A stretch of 64,000 bases of DNA from positions 31,325-95,324 of the forward strand of contig JAUXQT010000008.1 of the NCBI GenBank assembly GCA_030682135.1. The letters run 5' to 3'. This DNA is from Nitrospirota bacterium. Its GTDB lineage: Bacteria; Nitrospirota; Nitrospiria; Nitrospirales; Nitrospiraceae. The position numbers and the translations under genes were made by a program. Position 1 is the stretch's first letter. Every line of letters begins with the position of its first letter. The notes under the pieces are model-generated. The model saw only the letters and a list, made by a program, of their open reading frames with translations. It ran no database searches and was not told the DNA's origin. Shown piece by piece: positions 35,733 to 46,700 of the stretch.

Positions 35733-36820
35733 CGCAACCCATTCACGGTGGGAATGTCTACAAGGTCGCCAGGGAACAACGCATTCCTGTTGGCCGCATC
35801 CTGGATTTCAGCGCCAGCATCAATCCGTTGGGTCCTCCCGCCACAGGGCATCGCGCCATTCGCGCGGCACTCAAGCAGATCGTCCATTATCCGGATCCGG
35901 ATTGTTGGCAGCTCAAGCAAGAACTGGCGCAACAATGCGTGGTCGATCCGGAGATGATTCTCGTCGGCAATGGTTCAACCGAATTAATCCATCTGCTGCC
36001 CCGCGCACTCAGCATCAGGTCTGCGCTCGTGATGGGTCCCACGTTCGAGGAATATGCGCATGCGCTGACGGAGGCAGGGAGTTCGGTTCAGTATGCTCAC
36101 GCGACACATGCAGCGCAGTTTCGCCCTCCATTAAAGGAAACGTTACGGCAACTTTCCGGTAAACGGTCACGATTCGACGCCATCTTTCTGTGCAATCCCA
36201 ATAATCCAACCGGTCAGGTGATCGACCGGCTGGCTGTGCGTGAGCTTGCTGAAGCTGTCGAGCGGCAGCAGGGTTGGTTGATTGTGGATGAGGCCTTTAT
36301 CGACTATTGTCCGGCTCAGTCTGTCATGCCGATATTGCGCGAGTGCCCGCGCATGATGGTGCTACGCAGTCTGACGAAGTTCTATGCCATGCCGGGGTTG
36401 CGAATCGGCTATCTGGTTGGCGCGCGCAAGGTCGTGGACCGGGTGAAAGATCGTCAGCCTCCCTGGTCGGTCAACTCACTGGCTCAAGAGGTTTCACTGG
36501 CGGTATTGCGCGATCATGCCTATGCGACAAGAAGCCGCACATTCATGAAGGGTGAACGGGTACGCTTCATGCGCGGGCTTCGATCTTTGCCAGGTCTGAG
36601 GGTCTACCCATCAGCCGCTAACTTTGTACTGCTGGAGCTTCCGCTCACAACGACTGCCGCCGAGGTGACGGATCGTCTGGCTGCTGAGAGGATTCTGGTT
36701 CGAGACTGTTCGACGATGCCTGGCCTCACATCACAGATGATTCGAGTTGCCGTCAAAGCTGAGAAGGACAATCGGCGATTGCTGGCAGCCCTGGGCTCCT
36801 GTTTGGGGAAGCAAAAGTGA
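35729..36820 (+). CDS. cobD: L-threonine-O-3-phosphate decarboxylase (CobD)
   Basis: The PLP enzyme makes aminopropanol phosphate for the CbiB reaction. The 363 residues show HGGNVYKVAREQRIPVGRILDF, NPLG, VGNGSTELIHLLPR and the PLP lysine K217 in RSLTKFYAMPGLRIGY. Histidinol-phosphate aminotransferase is the close paralogue. The position between cbiB and cbiZ and the N-terminal GG-N segment favour CobD. Confidence 0.9.
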   Translation: MTQPIHGGNVYKVAREQRIPVGRILDFSASINPLGPPATGHRAIRAALKQIVHYPDPDCWQLKQELAQQCVVDPEMILVGNGSTELIHLLPRALSIRSALVMGPTFEEYAHALTEAGSSVQYAHATHAAQFRPPLKETLRQLSGKRSRFDAIFLCNPNNPTGQVIDRLAVRELAEAVERQQGWLIVDEAFIDYCPAQSVMPILRECPRMMVLRSLTKFYAMPGLRIGYLVGARKVVDRVKDRQPPWSVNSLAQEVSLAVLRDHAYATRSRTFMKGERVRFMRGLRSLPGLRVYPSAANFVLLELPLTTTAAEVTDRLAAERILVRDCSTMPGLTSQMIRVAVKAEKDNRRLLAALGSCLGKQK

Positions 36821-37560
36821 GAAAACGCGGGATGCAGACTGCCTTTCGGGTCAGCCGAAAGACGCTTATCATCGATCTTGGGGGACTGCGAACCGTTCTG
36901 TCCTCTGCTCCAAGGGCCGGTGGGGTCACACGAGCGAGGTATATCTTGAACCATCAAGTCGCGGCCAATTCGATGGCGAAAGGCAATCGTGACAAGGGGC
37001 TGCGCTGTGCTGATCCTGCGAGAACGCTGAGTCAGCTCGCCCTCTCGCTTGGTATTCGCGATCCCTTCGTTGGTCTGATGACGGCTGTTTCGCTCGCGGA
37101 CTTGGTCATGGTGCGAGAAGTCCATGATGAGATCTGGGTTGAAGGATTTGTCACAGTTGGCACGTCGAATGCCGTGCGAGCAGGGGAATCGGTACTGTTG
37201 GGACAGGGTGTGAACCGTCTGACGCAAGCCGGGACGATCAACTTGATCCTTGTGACCAATGCTCGTCTGTCTGCCTCCGCAATGGTTGGGATGGTGCAAG
37301 TCGCCACCGAAGCCAAGACGGCTGTCCTGCTGCGGGCCAAGGTGACGAGTTGGACTGGTCGATCCGGAGCCACGGGAACGGGGACAGATGCGGTTGTGGT
37401 CGTAAGCGGGAATGGCCCTCGTCAGCGCTATAGTGGAACCCATACTGTGCTCGGGGAACTCGTCGGGCGGGTGATTGGGACGGCGGTCACAGAAGGGCTG
37501 GCTCGTTATGTACGTTGGCATGCCAGGCGTACCCCGCGCAGCCCGGGGAAGAAGCCATGA
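36817..37560 (+). CDS. cbiZ: Adenosylcobinamide amidohydrolase CbiZ
   Basis: CbiZ cuts the aminopropanol arm of adenosylcobinamide or pseudo-cobalamins back to adenosylcobyric acid, so that foreign corrinoids can be rebuilt with the organism's own lower ligand. The 247-residue protein has LNHQVAANS, FVTVGTSNAVRAGE, TGTGTDAVVVVSG and YSGTHTVLGELVGR, typical of the family. The GTG start overlaps cobD. It is common in salvaging archaea and only some bacteria. Confidence 0.9.
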   Translation: MRKRGMQTAFRVSRKTLIIDLGGLRTVLSSAPRAGGVTRARYILNHQVAANSMAKGNRDKGLRCADPARTLSQLALSLGIRDPFVGLMTAVSLADLVMVREVHDEIWVEGFVTVGTSNAVRAGESVLLGQGVNRLTQAGTINLILVTNARLSASAMVGMVQVATEAKTAVLLRAKVTSWTGRSGATGTGTDAVVVVSGNGPRQRYSGTHTVLGELVGRVIGTAVTEGLARYVRWHARRTPRSPGKKP

Positions 37561-39092
37561 CCACTTCGAGGACGCCAAGCAAAGCCATTGCCATTCTTGG
37601 GACCGGCTCCGATGTGGGGAAGACCCTCATTGTCGCAGGGATCTGCCGGCTCTTGTCTCGAAAAGGCGTGCGAGTCGCGCCGTTTAAAGCGCAGAACATG
37701 GCGCTGAATTCGTTCGTCACGCTCGATGGAGGAGAGATCGGGCGAGCGCAGGCACTGCAAGCTCAAGCCTGTGGGATCGAGCCGACCGTGGACATGAATC
37801 CGATTTTACTCAAGCCCGAGTCGGATTCCCGATCACAGGTTGTGGTGAGAGGCAAGGTCTACGAGGCGCTGAATGCGCTTGCCTACTATGAGCGGAAAGA
37901 GACCCTCTTCACGATCGTTCGCGACTGTTATGCGCGGCTGGCTGACGGATATGAGTGCATCGTCGTTGAAGGAGCGGGGAGTGCCGCGGAGATTAACCTT
38001 CGCGATCGAGACATGGTGAACTGGCCTGTGGTCGAGTTGGCCGATGCGTCGGTCCTCTTGGTGGCAGATATCGATCGTGGAGGAGTATTTGCGCAGATCA
38101 TCGGGACCCTCGATTTATTAGAGCCACACGAACGTGCGCGCGTGTGCGGCGTGATTGTGAATAAGTTTCGCGGCGATCGTCGGCTGTTTGACGATGGCGT
38201 CCGTATGCTTGAGGCCCGTACGGGCCTGCCGGTATTGGGCGTCGTTCCCTATCTGCGCGATCTTCGATTAGATCAAGAGGATAGTCTCGATCTCGCTCGT
38301 TCCCGGTCGGTTCAGTTCAAGCCTGATCGCATAAACCTGTCCGTGGTCCTGCTGCCCCGCATGAGCAACTTCACGGACTTCAATGCGCTGGCCGCTGAGA
38401 AGGATGTGGCGCTTCGGTTTGCCGCGTCGCCGGAAGATCTGGAAGGAGCGGACGTGGTGATGCTTCCTGGAAGTAAAAATACGCTTGCTGATCTCGACTA
38501 TCTTGTGAAATCAGGGTTTTCGATGGCCCTAGACGCTCATGTGCATAGAGGGGGCGAGTTGGTTGGCATATGCGGTGGGTATCAGATGCTTGGCCAGGAA
38601 ATCTCAGACCCTAAGGGGTTGGAGGGGGGAGGAATCGCACAGGGATTTTCGTTTCTCGATGTCAAGACGGAGCTCGATGCGCCAAAGATCTGCAGGCAAG
38701 TCCATGCGTCGTCGCGGCTTCATGGCCTGGAATCGCATTCGCCGGTTCGTGGGTATGAAATTCATATGGGGCGCACCAGCCGAGGAGCCGTTAATCCCTG
38801 CTTTCAAATCGAGGTTGGCGAAACCTGGGCCGGTCAGGCAGCGAGTGATGAAGGCGCGGCCAGTGCGAATGGTCTGGTCTGGGGCACCAGCATTCATGGC
38901 CTGTTCGATCAAGCCGGCTTCCGTCGTGGCTGGTTGAACCGTGCGCGGAGTAGGAAGGGGCTCCCGCCTGTTTCTCTTCATGAATCTGAACTCGTGACGA
39001 CACAACTTCGTGCTGAGCTGGACCGCTGGGCAGACCACCTTCAGAATCACCTGAATATGGATCTGGTCTATGCTGCGTTAGCTGTACCGTAG
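37557..39092 (+). CDS. cobQ: Cobyric acid synthase CobQ
   Basis: The 511-residue amidotransferase amidates four side chains (b, d, e, g) of adenosylcobyrinic a,c-diamide. The P-loop-like N-terminus is LGTGSDVGKTLI, followed by PFKAQNMALNSFVT. The class I glutamine amidotransferase nucleophile is C339 in VGICGGYQMLGQ and the catalytic histidine is in WGTSIHGLFD. It is the last gene of the B12 operon, overlapping cbiZ by 4 bases. Confidence 0.96.
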   Translation: MTTSRTPSKAIAILGTGSDVGKTLIVAGICRLLSRKGVRVAPFKAQNMALNSFVTLDGGEIGRAQALQAQACGIEPTVDMNPILLKPESDSRSQVVVRGKVYEALNALAYYERKETLFTIVRDCYARLADGYECIVVEGAGSAAEINLRDRDMVNWPVVELADASVLLVADIDRGGVFAQIIGTLDLLEPHERARVCGVIVNKFRGDRRLFDDGVRMLEARTGLPVLGVVPYLRDLRLDQEDSLDLARSRSVQFKPDRINLSVVLLPRMSNFTDFNALAAEKDVALRFAASPEDLEGADVVMLPGSKNTLADLDYLVKSGFSMALDAHVHRGGELVGICGGYQMLGQEISDPKGLEGGGIAQGFSFLDVKTELDAPKICRQVHASSRLHGLESHSPVRGYEIHMGRTSRGAVNPCFQIEVGETWAGQAASDEGAASANGLVWGTSIHGLFDQAGFRRGWLNRARSRKGLPPVSLHESELVTTQLRAELDRWADHLQNHLNMDLVYAALAVP

Positions 39093-40021
39093 CGATGAGT
39101 GGTTCTATTGTTCGCCTCGCCAGTATGCATGGTGGATTGGCATTTGGATGGTTGAGTCGGAAGCTCGCCCTCCGCGAGCAGCACATCCTCCTCGTTTCCT
39201 ACCTGTGACTCCTGGATTCATTTTCTGAACGTCGCCTTCTTCCGCAATACGATGTACCCACCTATGAACGTGGGGCTAGCGGCCCCATCCTCCAAGTCTA
39301 CTATCCGTATTTCATCCTTTTCGAGTTTCTGTTTCTCGTGACCTAGACGACTCAGGACGGTGGGAATGCCCTCTGCTCATTGATTCCCTGTGCCATTTGT
39401 CTCAGGGACCAAGGTCACGTTGCTGTATGTGTTTTTCTGATCGTGAGCGTTCGAATATCCAACTCAGAGGAGACCATGAGGAGACCATACGGTGCATAAG
39501 GTCTCAAGGTCCAAGCCTGCGCGTAGTGTCCGGTGATGGCATGGTCTGAATTCAGACCATGCCATGCCAAATCTATATTGTCTGCTACACTTTTCCCGAT
39601 AGGCGCGAGGCATGAGCAGAATGATGCAGATTCTTAAACGATGGGGACGACACCTCTCGATCGAAGCGATGGTGATGCCGAAGTCTGTGGTTGTGATGTG
39701 TGATGGTCATTTTTTGCCAGGACGACATCATTTTGTCACAAGGTGAACAGTTCGGTGCTGGAGTGGCAGGAAGGATGTCTGAGCAAGAGTGAATAGCAAC
39801 CACTTAAAACAGCGTGATAATTCAACGGCATCTATCGTGGTGACCGCGTAAGTATTCAGTCGAGCACAACCTTTGCACTATCGCCGCGTGATGAAGACTG
39901 TAACAGCGATGTTTCAGTGGGAATAGACGGGTGAGAACTGATGGCTGCTTGGCATCAAGAGGGCAGAATAGCGTGTGATGGGATGGAATCGTATTCCGAG
40001 GTATCAAGGAGGAGGAAGGGC
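39093..40021. other. Long intergenic region between B12 and chemosensory operons
   Basis: About 930 bases show no convincing gene. A weak stem (GCTCGC/GCGAGC near 39167) could end the B12 transcript. A perfect 30-bp palindrome lies at 39536-39565. A direct repeat of AGGAGACCAT occurs near 39470-39490. Further down, GCAC-N5-TTGCA at 39864-39877 resembles a sigma-54 promoter but its -24 GG is only AG. The base composition looks more AT-rich than the flanking genes. It probably holds the promoter of the chemosensory operon. Confidence 0.5.
39536..39565. repeat. Perfect 30-bp palindrome
   Basis: The half-site ATGGCATGGTCTGAA is followed directly by its exact reverse complement, without any spacer. 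No T-run follows. It is not part of any repeat family seen in the window. It could be a protein-binding operator or an unusual cruciform. Confidence 0.85.
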
Positions 40022-40759
40022 ATGACACAGACAAGTCTGAGTTGGAGAATGGCAACCGGGGTGGCGGCGACCGTCCTGGCGCTCTATGCGAGTCCTGTGA
40101 TGGCTGGGAATGAAGCGGAAGTAGCTGAGCACTTGATCGAGTTGGTCAAGATCGGACGTGGTGTCTTGTCGGAACAGATGAAGAATATCAATGACCCGGC
40201 CAAGGCTGATAAGGGGTTTACTGGCGATTACATGTCCAGCCAGGTCGTGGAACGATTTAAAAAATCGACGAAACTCGATCTCCGGATTCCCAACGTCGTG
40301 CCGCAAGCGAACCTCTATCTCGCCCTAGTCCAAGCAGAGAAGGAAGTGGTGGACGAAGCCCAGCCGATTATCAACAAGCCAGGGATTTCCTTCAAAGGAT
40401 TTATTCCCGCTGTGTTCGCACGGAGAGTCGGAGAGCAATTCTACAAAAAGTCCGGTGTCCGTATGAAGCTGACGGGAATCGACTACCGGAATGCCAATAA
40501 TAAGCCGGATGACTTTGAGGCGGAAGTCTTGCGTATGTTCAACGATCCTCGTCACCCCAAGGGGCAATCCTATGTCCGGAATACGATGGTCGATGGCAAG
40601 CCGGTGCTTCGCATGATGGATCCGGAATATGCCGGTCCGACCTGCCTGGGTTGCCATGGTTCACCGAAAGGCGATCGCGATGTGACCGGCATGAAAAAAG
40701 AGGGATGGAAAGAAGGGGAGTTGGCCGGGGCGATCAGCGTGGTGCTGCCGCTGAAATAG
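40022..40759 (+). CDS. Periplasmic heme-binding protein (Tll0287-like / DUF3365)
   Basis: The ATG behind AAGGAGGAGG gives 245 residues with a signal peptide ending ASPVMA (about residue 28). A single c-type heme site CLGCH (208-212) lies in GPTCLGCHGSPKGD near the C-terminus. The N-terminal helices and the RMMDPEYAG segment fit the DUF3365/Tll0287-like domain, often found as the sensor of histidine kinases or as a free periplasmic protein. Standing first in the chemosensory cluster, it may supply a redox or gas signal to the MCP. Confidence 0.85.
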   Translation: MTQTSLSWRMATGVAATVLALYASPVMAGNEAEVAEHLIELVKIGRGVLSEQMKNINDPAKADKGFTGDYMSSQVVERFKKSTKLDLRIPNVVPQANLYLALVQAEKEVVDEAQPIINKPGISFKGFIPAVFARRVGEQFYKKSGVRMKLTGIDYRNANNKPDDFEAEVLRMFNDPRHPKGQSYVRNTMVDGKPVLRMMDPEYAGPTCLGCHGSPKGDRDVTGMKKEGWKEGELAGAISVVLPLK

Positions 40760-40832
40760 CGTCAAGAGATTGAGCCTGACCGGGATATGAGATAGCACGC
40801 ATTCACGTTACATCACCAAAGGAGCGAGCAAG

Positions 40833-41195
40833 ATGAGCAAGATTGTCGTGGTCGATGATTCGTACGCCGAGCTGCAGTTGATCGAAGGATGCCTCAAGGC
40901 GGCCAATTACACCGTGGTGTCCTTCCCGAATACCGAGAAGCTCGAAGACAAAGTGGCCAGCGAGAAGCCTGATCTCATCGTGATGGATGTCGTGATGCCG
41001 GGCCGCAATGGGTTCCAAGCCTGCCGTGACTTGAAGGGCGATGAGCGGTGCAAGAATGTCCCGATCATTCTCTGCACCTCGAAAGGCAATGAGAGCGATA
41101 AGTTCTGGGGACAGCAGCAAGGGGCGAACGGCCATATCGTGAAGCCGTTCAAAAACGAAGAGCTGTTGGCGGCCATTAAGCGAGTGATGGGCTAA
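40833..41195 (+). CDS. CheY/PilH-like single-domain response regulator
   Basis: The 120-residue receiver has the acidic pair in VVVDDS, the phospho-acceptor D52 in IVMDVVMPGRNG, the threonine in CTSKG and the lysine in VKPF. There is no output domain. The WGQQQGANGHIVKPF segment resembles PilH/PilG regulators of type IV pilus chemosensory systems. It would be phosphorylated by the CheA encoded downstream. Confidence 0.92.
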   Translation: MSKIVVVDDSYAELQLIEGCLKAANYTVVSFPNTEKLEDKVASEKPDLIVMDVVMPGRNGFQACRDLKGDERCKNVPIILCTSKGNESDKFWGQQQGANGHIVKPFKNEELLAAIKRVMG

Positions 41196-41199
41196 GGCA

Positions 41200-41724
41200 A
41201 TGGCATCGATGCAGCATGTCATGACCGTGGATTCCAGCAGGCCTGCGTCCGGCACTTCAAGCTCAGGAGCCGGCCCGAGTCATTCGTCTGGATCGGCGAC
41301 CATTCGTGCCGCCATCATCTCCATGGGCGGGGAACTCTTCACTATCGACTTGCGAAGCGTACGCGAAGTGTTTGTCGTGGAATCCGTCACACCGGTTCCC
41401 GGGATGCCGTCCGGCTTGGTGGGAGTCACGAACCTGCGCGGAACGGTCATTCCGTTGCTCGATCTGCGGATGATGTTTTCGCTCAACGCAGAGACCACGT
41501 TGCAATATGCCGTCGTGGTGAAACATGGAAATTGGCAAGTGGGTGTGTTGGTGGATACGGTGCCGGAAATCCGCACCCTCTCGAAGGACCAATTCATGCC
41601 GGCGCCGACGGGCGCGGGGGAGGCCGAATTTCCATTTGTGTCGACGGTGGTCAAACTCGAGGACCGGTTACGGGGAGTGTTAGAAACCGCAGCGGTGCTT
41701 TCGCACTTCGAGAGCGCGGGATAA
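41200..41724 (+). CDS. CheW/PilI-like adaptor
   Basis: The 174-residue protein has a Ser/Gly-rich N-terminal tail (about residues 1-33) and then a CheW fold: ELFTIDLRSVREV, GVTNLRGTVIPLLDLR, and GVLVDTVPEIRTL. It couples the MCP to the CheA kinase. It follows the response regulator after 4 bases and precedes the MCP gene. Confidence 0.92.
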   Translation: MASMQHVMTVDSSRPASGTSSSGAGPSHSSGSATIRAAIISMGGELFTIDLRSVREVFVVESVTPVPGMPSGLVGVTNLRGTVIPLLDLRMMFSLNAETTLQYAVVVKHGNWQVGVLVDTVPEIRTLSKDQFMPAPTGAGEAEFPFVSTVVKLEDRLRGVLETAAVLSHFESAG

Positions 41725-41808
41725 GTATGCGGACACGTCACATGACATGCCAGGCAGTTCACGACATGAATGCATCGATTGCTAGCTAGTTAGAAGGAGG
41801 AGGTTCCC

Positions 41809-43683
41809 ATGGCGAGGCCTACTGTACTGCAACGGTTTGAAGACTTAAAAACACAGACGAAGCTCCTGACGGCCTTCGGCATCGTCAGCGTCATCATCGT
41901 GATCATGAGTTCGTTGGGTGTGTGGACCAATAAACGCATCAGCCAACAGACGGACGCGATTTACGTCGACTACACCGTCCCTCTCATCGACTTCAATACG
42001 ATGCTATTCAACGTCAATAAGTACCATGAGACGCTTCAGGACCTTGCTCGAGCGCCTCGCGCCGCTGACTTCAAAGTTGACGTGGCGAAGATCGGGCCAT
42101 ACAGACAGGAAGTTGATCGGCTGATCGCAGGATATGAGTCGACGGTCTTGCGTGTCTCAAGCACCGGGCGCGATGAAGCAAAAGATCTTGTGCTGTTAAA
42201 GGGGGCCCTCACGACATTTTTTTCACAGTCTGAAGCTGGAGTTGCAGCCATTGCCGAAAGTTTTGAATCGAAGGCATTGTCACCTGGACAGGCTCAACAG
42301 ATGCGGGAATTGGGACAACTTGCTTTGACGGTGAGTATTGCGCCGGCTTTTGATGAAGTGAGTATTCGCCACTCAGAACAGATTAAGACGATGCAGGAAA
42401 TTGCCAAGGATCTTAGTAATGAGGCGAAGTCGCTCGCGGCAAATGCAACCCTCGCGTTGGTGATTGGCGGGTTGCTCGCGGTGCTGTTGGGGTTGTCGAT
42501 CGGTTACTGGGTGGCGCATAAATTGGCGCTGGGTATTGGACAGGTTGCGCACGTCGCACAGTTGGCGGCAAGCGGTAACTACCAAGCTCGCGCCAAGATC
42601 ACGTCAAAGGACGAACTCGGACAGATGGCCGCGTCGTTCAATGCCATGTTGGATCGTATTACGGCCCTGGTCACGTCGGAGTCCGAGCGCGACGATATGC
42701 AAAAACGTTTGATGAGCTTCCTGGTCTTGGTCTCGGACGTGGGTAAAGGAGATTTGACGAAACGCGGTGAGGTGACGGCAGACATGTTCGGCAACCTTGC
42801 AGACGGGTTCAACCTCATGGTGACCCGGTTCGGACAGTTGCTGAAACAGGTTCGAGAGGCTGCCGAACGCGTCAACAAATCAGCCGGGACCCTTCGGGAA
42901 AGCGCAGGACAGATGGCTGGAACCGCGAAGCATCAGGCGGACGAATCCACCAAGACATTGGGCGCGGTCGAACAATTGGCCACATCCATGCGTCAGGTTG
43001 CGGAAACCGCCGGCGCTTCTTCGGAATCGGCGAAGCAAGTGTTGCAAGCGACAGAACGCGGACGAGTGGCCGTGGAAGAAACCGTGCAGGACATGCACAG
43101 CATTCGTTCAGCTGTGCAACGTATGTCGAAGCAGGTCAAGGCGCTGGGCGACCGGTCCTTGGAAATTTCTCAGATCGTGTCGACGATTCGAGATATTGCC
43201 AATCAGACGAACTTGCTCGCGTTGAACGCAGCCATTGAGGCGGCCGGCGCCGGTGAGGCCGGAGCCCGATTCGCTGTCGTCGCCGATCAGGTCAGAAAGC
43301 TGGCCGAGAGCTCGACGCAAGCGACGCGCGAAATTGCCGATCTTGTGAAGGTCATTCAGACGGAAACGCAAGACGCGGTGGTTGCGATGGAACAGGAAAC
43401 GCAGGCGGTGGAAGCCGGATCGGCCTCAGCGCTGCGTACCGGTGAAGTGTTCAACGAAATTTCAGGAATTGCCCAACGTTCGTCAGAGTTGGCACAGACC
43501 ATCGCTAGCGCGGCGGTCACCCAGACCGCGTCGACGGACCAGGTGGGACGCTCGATTAAGGACTTCTCCGGCGGCGCCGCAGCGACGCAAAAAGTGACGG
43601 ACTCTGCGCGTGTGACCGTCGAAGATATGGCGAAGCTCGCCGAAGGGCTGACGTCTTCCGTCGCCCAGTTTAAATTGGTCTAG
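41809..43683 (+). CDS. Methyl-accepting chemotaxis protein
   Basis: The 624-residue receptor has a short cytoplasmic start and TM1 (about residues 18-39). A helical periplasmic domain follows (about 40-212, four-helix-bundle type). TM2 (about 214-235) leads to a HAMP domain and a second HAMP-like helical segment near residues 300-345. The signalling tip contains [21 protein letters not shown]. Methylation helices are present, but no cheR or cheB gene is in the cluster. AAGGAGGAGG precedes the ATG. Confidence 0.93.
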   Translation: MARPTVLQRFEDLKTQTKLLTAFGIVSVIIVIMSSLGVWTNKRISQQTDAIYVDYTVPLIDFNTMLFNVNKYHETLQDLARAPRAADFKVDVAKIGPYRQEVDRLIAGYESTVLRVSSTGRDEAKDLVLLKGALTTFFSQSEAGVAAIAESFESKALSPGQAQQMRELGQLALTVSIAPAFDEVSIRHSEQIKTMQEIAKDLSNEAKSLAANATLALVIGGLLAVLLGLSIGYWVAHKLALGIGQVAHVAQLAASGNYQARAKITSKDELGQMAASFNAMLDRITALVTSESERDDMQKRLMSFLVLVSDVGKGDLTKRGEVTADMFGNLADGFNLMVTRFGQLLKQVREAAERVNKSAGTLRESAGQMAGTAKHQADESTKTLGAVEQLATSMRQVAETAGASSESAKQVLQATERGRVAVEETVQDMHSIRSAVQRMSKQVKALGDRSLEISQIVSTIRDIANQTNLLALNAAIEAAGAGEAGARFAVVADQVRKLAESSTQATREIADLVKVIQTETQDAVVAMEQETQAVEAGSASALRTGEVFNEISGIAQRSSELAQTIASAAVTQTASTDQVGRSIKDFSGGAAATQKVTDSARVTVEDMAKLAEGLTSSVAQFKLV

Positions 43684-43733
43684 GTCGGCTTCCCGGGGCA
43701 TCCTCTGGATGCTCCGGGTAAGAAAGGATAGGG

Positions 43734-46700
43734 ATGAGCTCCGAACTTGACCGAGACGGCCTTGTCGATATTTTCGTCGCTGAAGCGGCGGAAGCGATGG
43801 ATCTCCTCACCAAGGCATTCCATCCGTCCGATGGGACGACGCCGACTCCCGCACAACTGCAAGAACAGTATGTGTGGGCACATAAAATTCGTGGGGCATC
43901 AGGACTCTACGGATACGAGGGGTTAGCCCTGATGGGGGCATTGATGGAATCCACCTTGGAAGAGGCGCCCTCGATAGAGGCCTCACTCTGGCCGAAAGCA
44001 TTGGAGACCTTACGTGGGATGGTGACCTCGTTCGAGTCTCAATTGAAAGTTGTTGCGCAAGGCGATCCTGAAGACCCATCCGTGAGTGCGCGATGGAAAG
44101 ACGAAGTGGCTAAATTATTTCCGTCTGTGCCAGCCATGCTTCCATCTGAAGCAACCCTATTCACGCCGGATTATCTCGTCCCGACTCTCGATCCTGAGGT
44201 CTTATCGTATTTCGCTCCGGAAGCGGAGGAGTATCTGCAGACCATTGAGTCGCTCCTGCATCGCTTGCGTCATGACTCCAAGGATGGAGAGACCATACAG
44301 ACGCTGTATCGCACCGCCCACACGCTGAAAGGGTCTGCGCACACGATCGGTTTCACGGTTGTCGGCGACATGGCTCATCCGGTCGAAGATTGCATGATCG
44401 CGGTTCGTGAGGGACGGGTTGCCATGTCGTCAACGTTGGTCGGGGCGATCGGTCGAGCGGTCGAGGTTATTCGTCTGCTCATGCGTCGAGACGACGAAAA
44501 TATTGCTCAACTGCAGCATGATGTTCCAGAAGTCATCCAGGCGCTTGATCGGATTCGCAACGGGGAAGGTATCCCGGTCGAGACTCCGGCGGTTGCTCCG
44601 GTCGTGTCGGCAGTGCCGACTGCGGCGGCAGTCGTAGATCGTTCTGAGGCATCTGCCATTCCTGAAACGGAATCGTCACCCGCCTCAAATCCATTGACGG
44701 ATGAGTATCTGCTGCCGCTTCTGGATGCTGAAGTGCTCTCGTATTTTGCTCCGGAAGCCCAGGAATATCTGGAATCACTTGAAGCGCAATTGCTTCGTCT
44801 GGAAAAAGAACAGCACAATCCGGAAGTCATCAATCAGCTCTTTCGGACCGCGCATACGTTGAAAGGGTCTGCCTATACGGTTGGATTCCAGTCGATCGGC
44901 GACCTGACGCATTACGTCGAAGATTTTATGGGCTCGGTGCGGGAGGGGCGTGTCAAGATTCTTCCAGGGCATACGGATGTATTGTTACGATCGGTGGATG
45001 TGGTTCGCCTATTGATGCGGAGAGACTCTTCATCTCTCGATATGTTGCGCCAGCGATTTGCTGTCGCCATGCAAGGACTCAAACAGCTCGATCAGCCAAT
45101 GGCGGCTCAGGCCGTTGAGTCGAGGCCTGCCGTTCATGCAGTCGCGTCGCTGGTGGAGCAAGAGGCACAGGATCAACAAGACGCTGAGCCGGCCAAGACG
45201 GTCGACGGCAAAGCGGCGGAAGATCGTGAAGTCATTCGTGTGAGCCGCGATCGGTTGGAGCGACTATTGAATCTGGTCGGTGAACTTGTGATCGGTCGAG
45301 GACGGCTCGAACAGCGGCTGCATATGCTGGAGAATCTTTCTCAGCAAGTTTTAGCCTGCAAAGGGCGTTTGGTCGAATCGGTTCGTTCGTTTGAGGAGAA
45401 ACATACCTTCACGCTTCCGGCCGCCTCCTCAAGTCCGGCGTCCGTTCCGTTTCAGGGAGTGGCCGGCCTGAGTGATTTCGGCAGTCTCGAATTCGATAAG
45501 TACGACGATTTCAATATTTTAGCCCGCCGCATCAGTGAGGTCACGGCGGATATTACCGAGTCGATGACGCAGTTGAGCGGATCGATTCGCCGTTCGCATG
45601 AAGACATGAGTCACTTGGCACAACTGACCCTCGGGATGCGGGATGAAATTGCCCGGGCTCGTATGGTGCCGGTCGGCACGCCCTTCACCCGGTTCCGCCG
45701 CGCCACACGTGAGATGGCACGGGCGACCGGGAAAGAAGTGACGCTGGTCACCTCCGGTGAACATACCGAAGTGGACACTGGCGTCGTGGAGCGGCTGGTT
45801 GATCCGTTGGTGCATCTCGTGCGTAACGCGGTCTATCACGGAATCGAGCCTGCGGCGGTTCGCGTGTCGAAGGGGAAGCCAGCGGCCGGGACGATCTATC
45901 TCCATGCGGCGCATCGCGGGAATGCCGTATTGATCGAAGTAGAAGACGATGGAGCGGGGCTCGATGTTGAAAAGATCCGGGCTAAGGCGGTTGAGCGAGG
46001 GTTGATCCGCCCTGAAGTAGCCCGCGTGTTGCCGGAATCAGAAGTGATCAAGTTTATTTTTGTGCCTGGATTCTCGACGGCTGACCAGATCGGTGATCAG
46101 GCCGGGCGAGGGGTCGGCATGGATGTGGTGAAACGTGTCATTGAAAGTATGAACGGCCACATTGATGTCGAATCCATTCGAGGTGTGGGGACGAAGTTCA
46201 CCTTGAATCTCCCGCTGACATTGTTGATTGCCACGGCGCTCATGGTGAAGGCCGGGAGCGAACGGTATGCGATTCCGTTGCCATCGGTACGCGAAGTCAC
46301 GATGTTGACAGCCAGTTCGCACCAACGGATGGGCGAACGATCCATCTTGCATGTCGGCGATGAGGCGATCGAGGTGCAACCGCTTCAGCAGTTGCTCACT
46401 CGGAATCGTGTGCCGGTAGAAGTCGGGAGACCGGTGGTCATCGTGAGAACGGCCGCTGGCATGATCGGTTTGCTGGTTGATGAATTGCTTGGCCGTCAGG
46501 AAATCGTGATTAAACCCTTGGGGTCGTTTAAGTCATTGGATCGTTCCAGCTTTGGCGGAGCGACCATCGATCCGGAAGGTCGCGTAGTCCTCGTGTTGGA
46601 CCCGGCTCGACTGCTGGCGCGAGAAGCGCCAGTCGCGGCGGGAGCAGAGTTGTCATTCGATGACTCAGCCTCAACAGAAGCCGTGATCCCATACGTCGAG

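Noticed and set aside
39585..39803. 72-codon minus-strand frame in the 39.1-40.0 kb gap
   Set aside because: His- and Ser-rich translation with no domain or ribosome-binding site.
39862..39877. Sigma-54 promoter upstream of the heme-protein gene
   Set aside because: The -12 TTGCA and spacing fit, but the -24 GG is replaced by AG, so it is too weak to list as a promoter.
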